Source: Elmis aenea (taxonomy: Eukaryota > Arthropoda > Insecta > Coleoptera > Elmidae). From it: a stretch of 64,000 nt of DNA. The notes below the pieces were generated by a model. The model saw only the letters and a list, made by a program, of their open reading frames with translations, did no database searches and was not told where the DNA came from. Positions 11,004-22,194 of this stretch are shown piece after piece. The position numbers and the translations under genes were made by a program. The stretch lies in NCBI GenBank assembly GCA_947652605.1, contig OX393579.1, positions 20,915,674 through 20,979,673 of the forward strand. Direction: 5' to 3'. The stretch's first letter is position 1. Every line of letters begins with the position of its first letter.

Positions 11004-11695
11004 TGTCAAACCTTTATTTTTACGACTTTTATAAGAAACGACTTGATTTAATTGCAATTGTGCAGTTTTTTATTGATTGATCGTAAGTAGGTACCGATTT
11101 TATACTAATAAATTGTATGCTTACTTATTTAATTATCCCTAATAAAAGACAACAATAAACTTTCAGTGCAGAATGATAACACATCTGCTTTAAAATTTTC
11201 CATAGCTTTATAAGATTTTACTGCTGAGTGTTACTTTACGTTTACTCTTGGTGTATGTAGTTTTATAATTATAGGTTAATGCGTTAATGCCTTTGTATTA
11301 TGTGTTTATACAATAAAGTAATTTATATCATCGTATAACACTTTTCTTTGCGTATGATTCTATTTATGGCTTTTAATCAATTTGTTCATTTAGTATAGTT
11401 TGTAATGCGCGCGATTTGTTCAATATATCGATTTAGCTGGTTCAGAATTAGGTAAGAAATTTTCTGGAGATGACATTTTTAAACAAGTTTGAAATGTTTT
11501 CACTTTTAGACATAAATTAATACGCTTTGAAAATGTTTCATATAATTTTGACGCCTTTATCAAATAAATTAGACTGTAAATTGATTTCAATTACGTTTCT
11601 CTGAATTATGGGAAATAAATTATAAAGCTTTTCTTTAATTTCGCAAACGTTAAGTGTGATTTCTCGCGGTTGCTTTGGTAGTACAGGACAATATG
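11004..11695. other. AT-rich DNA, no gene seen
   Basis: No feature that I can support. Confidence 0.4.
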
Positions 11696-12569
11696 TACAG
11701 GGTGGTCCAAATTCGATAGGATTACATGGGTGTCTCGCTTAATAGTGAAGATAGAAAAACGGTTAAATTACTAAAAATGTGCAGTTTTTCGGGACATACT
11801 CAGAACCGTTTCAAAAATATTCTATAATTTCCGGTTTTTGAGTTATTAAAGAAAGTGTTTTTTTTTTGTTATATTTATAATGTGTCATATCTCTCTTATT
11901 GTTTTAAATATCGAAAAAAGTTTATTAAGATTATTTGTAGATATTTTTATGTTAATTTTGTTAAATTAAAAAAAAATATTACACTATTTGTTAAAAAGTT
12001 ACTCCTATAACACAAACTTACCTTTTTTTAAATAGAAGCCAAAGTTGGCTATGACCTATTTAAATTCCTTATTTTTTTCCTATTCTAAAGATATTAGGGT
12101 TGATGTATTTGTTTTTAATAATACGCAAGTTACAAAGGTGTTTTATTTTTTTTAAAGAGGAAAAACCAAAAAGTAGACTGTGAAATCAAGAAAAAACAAG
12201 AAAAACCGCAAATGATAAAATATTTTTGAAAACGATTCTGAGTTTGTCTCAAAAAACTGCACTTTTTTGGTAATTTAACCGTTTCTCTATCTTGACTATT
12301 AAGCGAGATACCCAGTGATGCGAGTGTGTCATATGACCGCGTCATGACAGTTTGTCATGACGGTCATTACGTCACGTCACATTGTTTTTAAATGACCGTG
12401 ACCATTCTAACCTCCAAAATTCAAAATGACAGTTTTTCTAACCTCCAAAAATGACAGTTTTAAGTTTACACGGTGGTTGTCACTAGATTTGTGTTAATTT
12501 TAATTGCAATATCGTTAATAAAAATGTAAGTACCACTATATTAAGTATTCCGAAAGTTGGTAAACACAA

Positions 12570-12835
12570 TGAAGAGAAAAGGGAAGGTATTTTACTTTTT
12601 TGTACGTTATCCTGCAAGTTCGCAGCAAAAGATAGCTACTTATGGTGGCCAATTTTGTAAAAAGAGAAACGGTTTACATGCCACTAGATTCTAGTGCCAT
12701 GTCTGCCATTCTAGTGACTAGAATGGCAGAACATTTAATTACAACATGCAAGAAATGCCCAGACCATGTAAAATTAAAGTTGAAACGCAATAAAAATTTT
12801 ATTAAAAAAATTTTAGCTCTCAGCATAAGTAGTCC
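12570..12835 (+). pseudogene. BED zinc-finger remnant of a hAT transposase
   Basis: The frame starting near 12642 reads CAC-less debris, then SAMSAILVTRMAEHLITTC, then CKKCPDHVKLKLKRN around 12710-12795. TRMAEHLI-C-CP-VK is the C-terminal half of the BED-type zinc finger with which many hAT transposases begin (family knowledge: two Cys then His and Cys/His, helix with N-TRM--HL). The upstream Cys pair and aromatic signature are not readable in this frame. An ATG at 12570 opens a separate frame (MKRKGKVFYFFVRYP), consistent with a frameshifted leader exon. The body of the transposase, including the dimerisation domain, is absent. It is a deletion derivative, not a gene. Identification is moderate. 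Confidence 0.5.
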
Positions 12836-12958
12836 AAAATCACCTTCAACTCCATCGACTTCTAGAGCCTTCTATGAAGGAATACAATACCCAGATAGAG
12901 ATACTTATACTCTTATACTAATAATTCTGCTTTTTATTTGTTATTCTTATTACATATA

Positions 12959-13100
12959 CAGGGTGTCACACAAAAAACACCGCAAGCTGTAACTCCGTTG
13001 TTTGTGGTCCGATTTTGGTGAACAAAAAAGTAAATGAAATGGCTCCTCAAATACTATAAACTGAATTGGATTTCAATTTTTTTCAAGTTCAACTTAAATG
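12959..13100 (+). mobile_element. Unpaired CAGGGTGTCACAC end
   Basis: TA (12957-12958) followed by CAGGGTGTCACACAAAAAAC marks another CAGGGTG element inserted within the hAT-like element. Its right end is not recognisable before 13370, so its extent is unknown. Confidence 0.4.
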
Positions 13101-13477
13101 TCAAACGATAGTCATTTTTTTTTCCCTAATGGCACCATCTATTTTTTTTTACTAAATCTGGTACACATTATTTTTCTGAATTCAATGATGTAATCATAAG
13201 TTAATTTTAGTGCTAAAATAATAAGAAATAAAAAATAAAAGTTTAACTAAAATAGGTTAGGTTTCACAAAATTTTCAAGCGTGCCGTGGAAAACAAAAAA
13301 AATCTTAATCAACAAATGTCATTTAAACGTCAGTGTGGTATTTTATACCATTGTTATAAAAATAATTATATGACGGTCATATGACCGGTCATGACCGGTC
13401 ATTCGTCACAATCATAAATGACCGTCATTTCACATCACTGGAGATACAGATACCCATGTAATTTGGACCACCCTGTA

Positions 13478-15520
13478 CATTATTAGTTCATATCCTTACT
13501 AAACACGTAAAAACACTTCTTTGCTAATTTAATCATCTTTTTATTTAACGGTTTTCTAGATTTCCATGTTTTTCATATAAAAACATACACGCTGTATAAT
13601 TAATTGTTATGAAATGCTTTGACAAAACTTATCCACTTTAAACAAGTAAACAAGATTTTGCAGGCGAAACAGGCGTGAATTATCTTTTAACTGTTAACTC
13701 CATGATGTATTTAATACGGATGTATAAAGTTACCTTCAACGCAAAATAAAATGTTGTCCTAATTTATAGCTTAATTATATTTTAAAGTTACACACCATCT
13801 CGCAAATTATTTCTTGCGTGAATGTAATAAAAGTTTGAAGATAGTTCTATCCTTCTAATTACAGTATTGTTTGTACAACCTTAATTAAATAGACTGGAGA
13901 AATTGACGCGAACGCGAGGAGACTCTCAGTGGTAAATACGAAGGAAAAGCGAAGTTTGTGACAAGTATTTAAATTTAAACCATGAGACAAATGTAGGCTG
14001 TCAGGACCTTTTGCCGCTAGAAACTAATTGGAATAATATATAACGAACTGAAACCTAATCCCCATTCTCATACAGTTCGAAGAATGTGACCGTAATATGA
14101 ATATAAATAATATTCTGGCTGTTAAGTACAGGGTGGACCATTTCTTATGACGTTAAAAGGTAATTAAGAGCGATAGCAAAAAACTAATTAGGCATTGTCA
14201 ACTTTTTAGACTTGGTCTTACGCTGAAAACGGAAATGAAATGTCTTCATCAACTTTTGAGTGCATTTTAGTTACAAAAAACCCCAGACATTTTTGAAAAA
14301 TACTTTGATTTGAAATATGGTTTTCCAAAGGGGTCTATAAACTTGTAGCGATCGGATGGGGGTCGATGAACCTTTAGGAGTCTTTTGGGGCCAATCGACT
14401 TGGAGTCGATTAATAAATTACTACTTTGTTTAATCATATTTAATTTTTTTTCACACTAAATTCATTTACTTTAAAACATTCTTATTGCTCACCAGTCTCC
14501 TTGAGGTGTTTTGGTGCAGCTAAATTATACAATGTACCTTTGGATAAAAGGTTCAATAATTTTTGGAGTTACGTACATAAGACGTTCATGAGTCACATAT
14601 GATACAAAATATTTGTTCCATAAATTTCAGATAATCCTTTTTTGATGTCCTACACCTACAACCATTTCAGAGTCTTTAACTGCACGTTTATGTCGATATT
14701 TACGTTTACATTTGACATTTATCAAATGAGTCGCATATGCTTCATACGTTAAATGAACACGCGTATGAGTCAAAAATGGCTCATGGACAGTGAACGTGTT
14801 AAGTATATTAAAAGGCAGTGATAAACGAAGAATATTATGTAATTTTGAACAAAACATTTTAAACTTTATATCTTAACATCAAGCCTAACCATCCCATTAA
14901 TAATGTAGATTGTAGATAATTATTTTCTCTCATTTTTATATACTGTTGGTACTATTGTTCATAAATAATGTTTTGCGTTTTCTGTTGACTATTACTGACT
15001 TCATACATGTATGTAATATTATTTTGTGCAATAAATTATTACTGGAATATTTTCTTATTTTAATCAGTCGAACAAAGTTTTATTGGAGCAATATAATTGA
15101 CTAAAACAAATCCAAACACTTAACATACTTATGTTAAATATGTGTTTTGGGTGCTATATAAAGGAACAATGTTTCTCTTAGAATCCTATTTGTATCCGTA
15201 AAAGATAATTAAGCAATAAAAAAAGTCAAACATTTTGTGTTGAAGACAAAAAAAAAGTGGATTCGTTAGAATATATTTACTTTCGCTATACGTAGTCTAT
15301 GTTAAGGTCTATAAAAACTCGTACAACTTTTTTGGTAAAATTTAAAATTATGATACTCTTATTATTTAAAAAAATCAAAATTTTGGAAATTTTTCTCGAA
15401 AACGGCTCCAATTTTTTTTTTAAGTTTAGTATGTTAAAGAACTTATTTTTGTTAGTGAAATGTCGTTTGTCCCAACTCCCTTGAATTACTGTAAAAAAAG
15501 TTATGATTTTAAAAAATATT
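13478..15520. other. No gene recognised; one CAGGGTGGACC end
   Basis: A TA-preceded CAGGGTGGACCATTTC end begins at 14129 but no right partner was found. Frames at 14627-14857 (minus) and 15299-15484 (plus) are AT-driven and unlike any family I know. The rest is AT-rich without features. Confidence 0.4.
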
Positions 15521-15938
15521 TTTTTTGTGCGATCGTACTAGAAACAGCTGTTTGACGGACGCGTTAGCAACCATAAAGTACTGCATTACCGGCCCTATCC
15601 TTAGCAACGGCCGTAAAAGTTACTTTTAAGGCCGTTACCCTTAGCAACGGCCAAAAAAGTAACTTTTACGGCCGTTGCTAAGGAGAGGGCCGGTAATGCA
15701 GTACATACGCCGTCATCTGTCAGTGACAGAATGTCACGTAGTTTCTAACCTATAATTTTTAAAATTACTAACAATTTAAATTGTTTTTAATTCGATCGCA
15801 CAAAAAATGTAATATGCACCTCGGCCAAAACGTACTTTTTCGGCCTTGCCTGTTTGCTGGCCTCGACTACGCTCGGCCAGCAAACCAGACGCGGCCGAAA
15901 AAGTTACACTTCTTGGCCTTGATACATAAATAACTATT
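15521..15938 (-). mobile_element. GGCC-rich double-hairpin unit, copy 1
   Basis: This ~418-bp unit is the reverse complement of the copies at 30466 and 32298. It starts TTTTTTGTGCGATCG, whose inverted copy appears internally (about 15796-15810), and ends with TTGATACATAAATAACTATT. It contains a ~125-bp hairpin bounded by TACTGCATTACCGGCC and GGCCGGTAATGCAGTAC (15578-15703) and a ~100-bp hairpin bounded by GGCCAAAACGTACTTTTTCG and its complement (15833-15930). High CG content in such AT-rich DNA suggests recent arrival. I cannot assign a superfamily; no target duplication was found. Confidence 0.7.
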
Positions 15939-17593
15939 AAGAACGCTGTTGTTGTTCATTCATATTCATAAACATTCGCACGAAACGTCATTTTGACAGA
16001 TTTTATTAACCAAAAATAAGGTTGGGTAGAGCACTTTTTGTACCCACTTTTTGTACCCACTAATACACAAACACACATACGGACAAATACAATATTAATA
16101 GCGAAAGTTATTTGGTAGCCACATTTCTTGTAGGAGATCGATATTTAAATAATGTTGGGAAACCCCGATTTGGAGTTTAAAAAATGAAAAATATGTTTAT
16201 TTTAAAGTAAAAAGGTAAAGTATTGGTATGCTAAAACAAAACACTCGGTATAATTTTAGGTAGTGTAGCTTATTTTTAACAAGTTTGTTAGTATTTCTTC
16301 TATTTTATATGATAAAAAAGATATAAAGAACACACGTATTAGGTGCACACCCGGTGTACTGACTTTTCGTTTTAAAATTAACAATGGGCGTGGTACTCAA
16401 AGAGTTAAATTTAATTTCGCGGCTCAATTTACGTTAAAAAACAAAAAAACTTTAAGGATAAAAAGCAAATAAACCAGTTAAAGGATGTTAATGTAGTAGG
16501 TTTAGTACCAGTGAATTTTTTGTGTAGTTCATCTAAAATTGATTATCCTGCAAAAGGTGCAAATGTAAGTAAAATATAACCTAAAGATGATTTTAAAGTT
16601 TGCCTCAGATCACAGTGACGATGCTAAAAACGAAGGGAAACTTTCATAACTTTTTTGCTATTTGAATGTTTTTAAGAAGCGAAGAGTATGGCATCAAACA
16701 ATGCAAAAGATTTTAATAAAAACAGTCTTGAAAGAAGCTTCGTGTTGCGACAACTAGAGCTCGGTTTAATTTAAAAGTTGGAACTTTTGAGGAATACAAT
16801 AAAAGTTAAAAATTATATTGGCTCGACTTTATCCATACTGTTCCGGTCCATGGATAGCAGAAACAGGTCAGGGAGGTCGTAAACTTCGGGCTAGAACGGC
16901 CTGCATCATAACAGTCGATAGCGGTTAAGGCAGTTTATTACCTTTTTCTTGCAAAAATACACCCGCACGTTTAATATATAATAAATTACAATTGTTTCAT
17001 ATCATTGTGAAACTAACTACAACGCATTATTAATTCAACATTGTAAATAAAAGGTAGATATATCATTAAGGTTCTTCGTCTTTTGCTAAAAACGACATCA
17101 ACACGAGTAAATTTAATGTATTGTTATTGTCGATAAAATATGGTGGGCAGTTATCGTAATAAACGGTGGTAATAAAATATATTTATATGGCGTTTTGATA
17201 ACCAATTGCCTCTATCGGGTATAGTAAAAAACAAAGGTCGGACTTTTTTATCCCAAGTAACTAGATGTTAAAATTGGGAAAAATACAGCGAAGAAAACTT
17301 GAAGCGAAACGAATGAAAAAGTTATACGAAAGTAACTAAAATTATAAACGATCATGCTCATTTTGCGCAAGGACACCTTTTTTCATAATGTTAGAATTTG
17401 ACAAACATTAATTATCAGAAATAAAAACGTTAACTATGGCTTAAAAAACATTCCATTTATCGCATTTAGTAACATATAAATTCGCATTTTCAAAAAAATT
17501 AACCTCAATAACAGAAGAGATATTAAAGAAAAGAGAAAGGTTTTTTTTTCGCAACACTGAGTTATTTAAACTTTAATATTTGTAATCAGCTCA
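15939..17593. other. No gene recognised
   Basis: A 15-bp word, CACTTTTTGTACCCA, is repeated head-to-tail at 16031-16061. The remainder is AT-rich with no credible coding frame or element end. Confidence 0.4.
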
Positions 17594-17791
17594 ATTTTTT
17601 TTTTTTTTTTTACTACGCTTGTAGCGTTCTGAAATATTAAAACTGGTCTATAAGATACCAACCATTAATTTATTTTTCAGATCTTAGAACTAAAAACTTA
17701 AATTCTAAAGTTCACCCATTGGCGTCCTTGAGATTCTGCTAATTTGCACACGGCACCATACTTTTCGCACTGTACTCTGCTTTTGGAACAC

Positions 17792-18030
17792 TTAAACTAA
17801 CTCATGTGGTTTTGTTCTCTTTAGTATTCTGTTCGTGTCATTTACATCGAGAAGTTGGATTGCCTCGATGTTAACGTGCTGATTTAGTCTCGCCTCATGT
17901 TTAGTTGCATATCTTCTAATTTCGCTGGCCACATCCTTGATACCTAGATCGCGATGAATGTCACAGTTGCGTACGTACCATGGTGCATTGACGATGTTAC
18001 GCAGCACTTTATTTTGAAATTTTTGTATTG
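17792..18030 (-). pseudogene. Jockey reverse transcriptase, C-terminal exon-like piece
   Basis: On the minus strand this piece reads IQKFQNKVLRNIVNAPWYV, then NCDIHRDLGIKDV and YATKHEARLNQH, ending RTKPHELV and a stop at 17792. The IVNAPWYV-N motif and KFQ-K-LR are standard in the C-terminal region of Jockey-clade ORF2 proteins. Together with 19192-20347 it forms one gene; removing 18033-19189 plus one TA rejoins the two pieces in the same frame. This part itself contains no stop. Function would be the tail of the reverse transcriptase, now non-functional because of the interruption and other mutations. Confidence 0.85.
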
Positions 18031-18032
18031 TA

Positions 18033-19189
18033 CAGTGTGGTCTATTTTCGATGCCCATACAGGGTATCTCGGTTATTATCAGAGATAGAAAAAAAGTAAA
18101 TACATAAACTCGATTTATTTTTTCGAGAGAAATTTATTGCCGTAAACAGATTTTTAATATCTTTTTTAATTTTCGAAATATAGCCAAAAACCGATTTTTG
18201 GCACTTTTCAAAAATGTTAAATATCTCGTTTAAACGAGAAGATAGAAAAAAACTTTAAAGACATTTTTCGCATGATTTTTTGTGCTTCATAAGATAGCGA
18301 TGTTCAATTGTTTTTTACATATCAATGCCGATATATTGCACCTAACTTTCTTATTTTAAATGGCAACCATAGGGAAATTATATATTTTTGAAAAACGCAA
18401 AAAATAAGCTTTCGATTCATGTCAGCCAACTATGGTTGTCATTTAAAATAAGAAAGTTAGGTGTAATATATCAATATTTGTATGAGTAAAAAAAAATTGA
18501 ACATCGCCATCTTATTAAGGACAAAAAACCATGCAAAAAAGTCTTTAAAGTTTTTTTCTATCTTCTCGTTTAAACGAGATATTTAACATTTTTGAAAAGA
18601 GCCAAAAATGGTGTTGGCTTAATTTCGAGTATCAAAAAAGAAAAATAACGAAAAGATAGAGAAAAACTTTAAAGACATTTTTTGCATGGTTTTTTGTCCT
18701 TAATAAGAAGGCGATGTTCAATTTTTTTTTACTCATACAAATATTGATATATTACACCTAACTTTCTTATTTTAAATGACAACCATAGTTGGCTTTGACA
18801 TGAATCGAAAGCTTATTTTTTGCGTTTTTCAAAAATATATAATTTCCCTATGGTTGCCATTTAAAATAAGAAAGTTAGGTGCAATATATCGGCATTGATA
18901 TAAGTAAAAAACAATTGAACATCGCTATCTTATTAAGCACAAAAAATCATGCGAAAAATGTCTTTAAAGTTTTTTTCTATCTTCTCGTTTAAACGAGATA
19001 TTTAACATTTTTGAAAAGTGCCAAAAATCGGTTTTTGGCTATATTTCGAAAATTAAAAAAGATATCAAAAATCTGTTTACGGCAATAAATTTCTCTCGAA
19101 AAAATAAATCGAGTTTATGTATTTAGTTTTTTTCTATCTCTGATAATAACCGAGATACCCTGTATGGGCATCGAAAATAGACCACCCTG
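18033..19189. mobile_element. 1157-bp palindromic foldback TA element inside the LINE
   Basis: TA is duplicated at 18031-18032 and 19190-19191. The ends are nearly perfect inverted repeats: the left reads CAGTGTGGTCTATTTTCG and the right ends CGAAAATAGACCACCCTG. The terminal arms contain GGGTATCTCGGTTATTATC. Inside, two palindromes sit in series: each has arms with TTTTAAATGACAACCATAG and AGTTGGC-type cores, and the boundary TTAAATATCTCGTTTAAACG recurs at 18226, 18570 and 18990. The whole unit is symmetric about 18610. A related element at 58769-59514 has only one internal palindrome. No protein is encoded. Precise TA insertion into a known reading frame makes this the best-defined element of its type here. 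Confidence 0.92.
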
Positions 19190-19191
19190 TA

Positions 19192-20347
19192 CTTATATGA
19201 CACTGTTTAGCACACCCCCACAGTTGTATGCCATACGCCCAGACTGGTTTCAAGATCTGATTATATATGAATATTTTGTTGTATATTGACAATAGGGAAT
19301 TACGCCCCAACAGCCAATATAATTCCCTATATTTTAGACCCAACTCAGTTCTTTTCTTTTTTACGTGTTCCTTCCACCTTAGTTTAGCGTCTAGTGTTAT
19401 TCCTAAATATTTTGCAGTGTTTTCGTAAGGTACAGTATTACCATTTATTGTGATGGGCAACGGATTCCTTATGTTTTTGTTCGTAAAATTAATGTGAGTT
19501 GATTTTACCTTGTTTAATTTTATCTTCCATTCCCTGGTCCAATTGAATATCTGGTCACTGGCCAGCTGAAGTTTATTTGTCATGGCTTCTATGTTCTATG
19601 TCCTTATCAACTGCTAGGATTGCAGTGTCATCTGCGAACGTGGCAATAGTCACAGTTTTTAATTCTGGCAGATCAGCTGTATAGAGTAAATAGAGGATCG
19701 GTCCAAGGACGCTGCCCTGCGGTACTCCAGCTCTGATATCCTTCAACTCCGAATACTCATCTTCTTGTTTTATTCTAAATAATCGATTGGAAATGTATGA
19801 TTTCAGTAATTTGGTATATTGTTGCGGTAGCAATTTATTTAATTTGTACACAAGCCCTTTGTGCCAGACCTTATCGAAGCCCTGGGCCACATCTAAAAAG
19901 ATAGCTGAGCAGACTTGTTTGTTTTATAACGCTTTCTCTATGACATCAGTGATCCGATGTACTTGATCTAATGTGCTATGGTTTATCTCTGAATCCAAAC
20001 TGATGATTTGGAATCAGATTTTTTCTTTCGATGATAGGTTTTAGTCGTTTTAGGAATAGTTTTTCGAATAATTTGGATGTTATTGGAAGCAATGATATAG
20101 GTCTATATGAATTAATCTCATTAGGTGGCTTGCCTGGTTTTTGCAGCATTATAACTTCTGCTACCTTCCATACACTTGGGACATGTTTTATTCTAAAGGC
20201 TGCATTAATTAGATAGGTTAACATTACAATGCCTTTCCTCGGTAGTTGCTTTAGGATTTCGCCTGTAATCAGATCAAAAGCTGGCACTTTTTTGGGGCTG
20301 AGGTTGCTTTTGAATGAGCTCAAAATAGTACACATTTTCGTTTTCAA
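19192..20347 (-). pseudogene. Jockey reverse transcriptase, main domain, frameshifted
   Basis: From 20347 downward the first frame gives FDLITGEILKQLPRKG, SYRPISLLPITSKLFEKL and HQFGFRD. A frameshift near 19970 and a stop near 19925 follow. The next frame gives IFLDVAQGFDKVWHKGL, GVPQGSVLGPILYLLYTADL and the catalytic TFADDTAIL. A further shift near 19580 leads into NWTREWKIKLNKVKSTHI, YLGITLDAKLRWKEH and LKPVWAYGIQLWG, ending at the element insertion. SYRPISLL, GVPQGS, FADD and YLG are the standard fingers-palm-thumb blocks of LINE reverse transcriptases, and FDKVWH with WAYGIQLWG is typical of Jockey. At least two shifts and one stop make it non-coding. It is a decayed copy rather than a host gene. 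Confidence 0.88.
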
Positions 20348-20561
20348 ATCGAGGCTGTAGCTTGAACGGTGCCCAAGATTTAAAATGTGAGAAATTATAG
20401 TAAAATACTTTGTACATGAGTAGCATTATATTTTTTTTAATTAGAAGAATATGGCTCTGAAGATTGTTTGGAAATTTACCGAAAAAAAAGAGTCTCCAAA
20501 GCGATTTTAGCATAGCTAACCTAACCTAACTTAATTCATCTTAACCTTACCGTAAAACATA

Positions 20562-21062
20562 CCGTAAAATTTCATTTATAATACGCTATCATGTATAATA
20601 CGCATGCTTGGTTCAGCCCAGTGTTTCTTAAACTTTTTTCTTCGCGACCCACTTTCCAATCCGACAATCGCGATCCCGAAAATATTCGTTACTTTAAAAT
20701 AATGTTATTAACCACTAATAACCTTTATTAACATTTTATTTAAAAAACCCATTCAACTACCTACTCAAAGTATTTATTAACTAAAACTAAATCTCGTTAC
20801 ACAAAAATTACCTTTAAAATAAATGAAATAATTATTTTTGGCAGATTTAAATAAATAAAAACTCTATTATTAGTTTCAATATGGTTTTCGACCCAAAATA
20901 AAATTCTCGGGACCCACATTTGGGTCGCGACTCACAATTTAACAAACACTGGTTTAGCCCAATGTAGATGACGAATTTCTTAGTACTCGCGTATTATACG
21001 CACACGAATTTTAGAGGACAAAAATGAGTAAAAATTTGGCGTATTATACATGAGAATTTACG
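20562..21062. mobile_element. Inverted-repeat element hosting a hAT MITE
   Basis: CCGTAAAATTTCATTTATAA on the left is mirrored by ACATGAGAATTTACG on the right, and GTATAATACGC appears inverted near both ends (about 20594 and 21039). ATA trinucleotides abut both ends, but I am unsure whether this is a target duplication. The element is split by the hAT MITE at 20619-20951. Superfamily unknown. Confidence 0.45.
20619..20951. mobile_element. 333-bp hAT MITE (CAGTGTTTCTTAAAC ends)
   Basis: The element starts CAGTGTTTCTTAAAC and ends with TTTAACAAACACTG. GCGACCCAC and GGGTCGCGAC are inverted subterminal words. Flanks GTTCAGCC (20611-20618) and GTTTAGCC (20952-20959) match at 7 of 8. These are classic hAT features. 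No coding potential. Confidence 0.8.
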
Positions 21063-22194
21063 ATAACCAATAGTTTTCAGTTAAATGTTTCTTATTATGA
21101 ACACCAAAGTGTTCATAATATGAGGAAATTCGATTATGTATCGTATATCGCATACCTTGTAAAAAATTGTAAACTTGATACTTTCAGCTTGATTTTACCC
21201 CTGAAACCTAAAGGTTTCAGCAAACACTGATCCCAAAAACATTGGGCATATTAAAGATTGGGCTATTCCGGTTTTTGAGTGTTTTTTATTTAACCTTTTA
21301 AAGATTTTATAAAAATTTTTTTGTGTTTTTGATGGAGACAATATTATTTAAATAATAAGAGAAATTCAATTAATTTGTTAAGATAATTATAAACTGAATA
21401 TTTCCACAAAAATCTAAGCCATAATAGTAGGTCTGAAAACAATAAAGTCGCTACTTACAACTCCCCAACTGAAAGGTTCAATCCCAGTTTGGGATCTAGA
21501 CAATTTCCTGTTCATGTTTATATTTACTACTGCTCCCTTAAGGATTATTTGGCATTAGTAGTATCAGCTACTGGTTGGTATTGGAGGAAATAATAGAACA
21601 TAGTACGAAGAAACGGACTGTCGTTTGAAAAAGTTAAATATTTTAATGCAGTGGATCGGGTAAAACGGTTTATGTAAATGTCAACTAATTCCAGACCAAA
21701 ATGGAAAGTAGGTTAAGAAAGCAATCTAACCATACGAATTAGCATATTTTTTTAGAGTATGAAAAAGAATAATCGTTACTGGGATATTTAAGACAACTTA
21801 GAACAGGAAAGAGACTGTTTAGTTAACTTCGAATTTAATACTGAATTAAAAATTCAGTATAATTAAGAAGACAGTTTGGAATCCATGAACTAGTTTTTTA
21901 AATTCCTGTTAATTTAAAATTGTTGATTAAATGAAGATATACAAATTCACTTTGGATAGCGAGGTATTACACTGGAGCTTGACTATTTTCAAAAAGTAAA
22001 AATAATGGCATACACAGTGCCTAATGTAAAATGTAAAAAATCTAATCGCTATTTTTGATTAAAATAAGAATTTTTTGAATCTTTGTTTCTGTTTTGAAAT
22101 TAATGCTGAGGATGTCAAACAAAATGTGACGAAAATGTTAAAGAAGTTTTCAAAAAATGGCTTTTAGGAATGCTTTCAGCAAGTTTACGCATGT
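21063..22194. other. No gene recognised; one small hairpin
   Basis: TTATGAACAC and GTGTTCATAA at about 21096-21118 form a tight hairpin. Nothing else definable is seen. Confidence 0.4.

Larger units (their letters stand above)
12313..13440 (+). mobile_element. hAT-like element carrying a transposase leader fragment
   Basis: The element starts CAGTGATGCGAGTG and ends AAATGACCGTC-ATTTCACATCACTG. Its flanks GAGATACC (12305-12312) and GAGATACA (13441-13448) are a 7-of-8 target duplication lying inside the foldback's right arm. Subterminal DNA at both ends repeats GTCATGAC, ATGACCG and GACGGTCAT words, probably transposase-binding clusters. A remnant coding segment lies near 12570-12830, and a CAGGGTGTCACAC end at 12959 marks a further insertion inside it. 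Confidence 0.72.
11698..13475. mobile_element. Foldback TA element interrupted by a hAT insertion
   Basis: TA duplications lie at 11696-11697 and 13476-13477. The left end CAGGGTGGTCCAAATTCGAT is mirrored at the right by TAATTTGGACCACCCTG. The block GTGTCTCGCTTAATAG (about 11731) is mirrored by CTATTAAGCGAGATA ending at 12310. The right arm is cut at 12312 by the hAT element and resumes at 13441 with GAGATACAGATACCC. The long inner arms contain AGTTGGCTATGACCT (12043-12057) and C/A-rich hairpin strands. Without the inserted element the unit is about 640 bp. No protein is encoded by the foldback part. Confidence 0.75.
17594..20347 (-). mobile_element. Jockey-clade LINE, 5'-truncated, split by a TA element
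   Basis: The minus strand carries the 3' part of a Jockey-type LINE. A poly(T) run at 17594-17611 is the poly(A) tail seen from the other strand. About 180 bases of 3' UTR follow, then the coding part (17792-18030 and 19192-20347). The copy is divided by the palindromic element at 18033-19189. Recognisable RT sequence stops near 20347, so the endonuclease and ORF1 are missing. A second, very short copy of the same 3' UTR is at 40966-41163. I did not find a convincing target duplication. Confidence 0.85.

Noticed and set aside
12642..12992. 116-codon frame as a possible host gene
   Set aside because: Its start overlaps transposase-like BED residues and its end runs into a CAGGGTG element terminus; treated as a transposon remnant.
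20517..20530. CTAACCTAACCTAACTT as telomeric repeat
   Set aside because: Only about two and a half CCTAA units, too few to indicate telomeric DNA.
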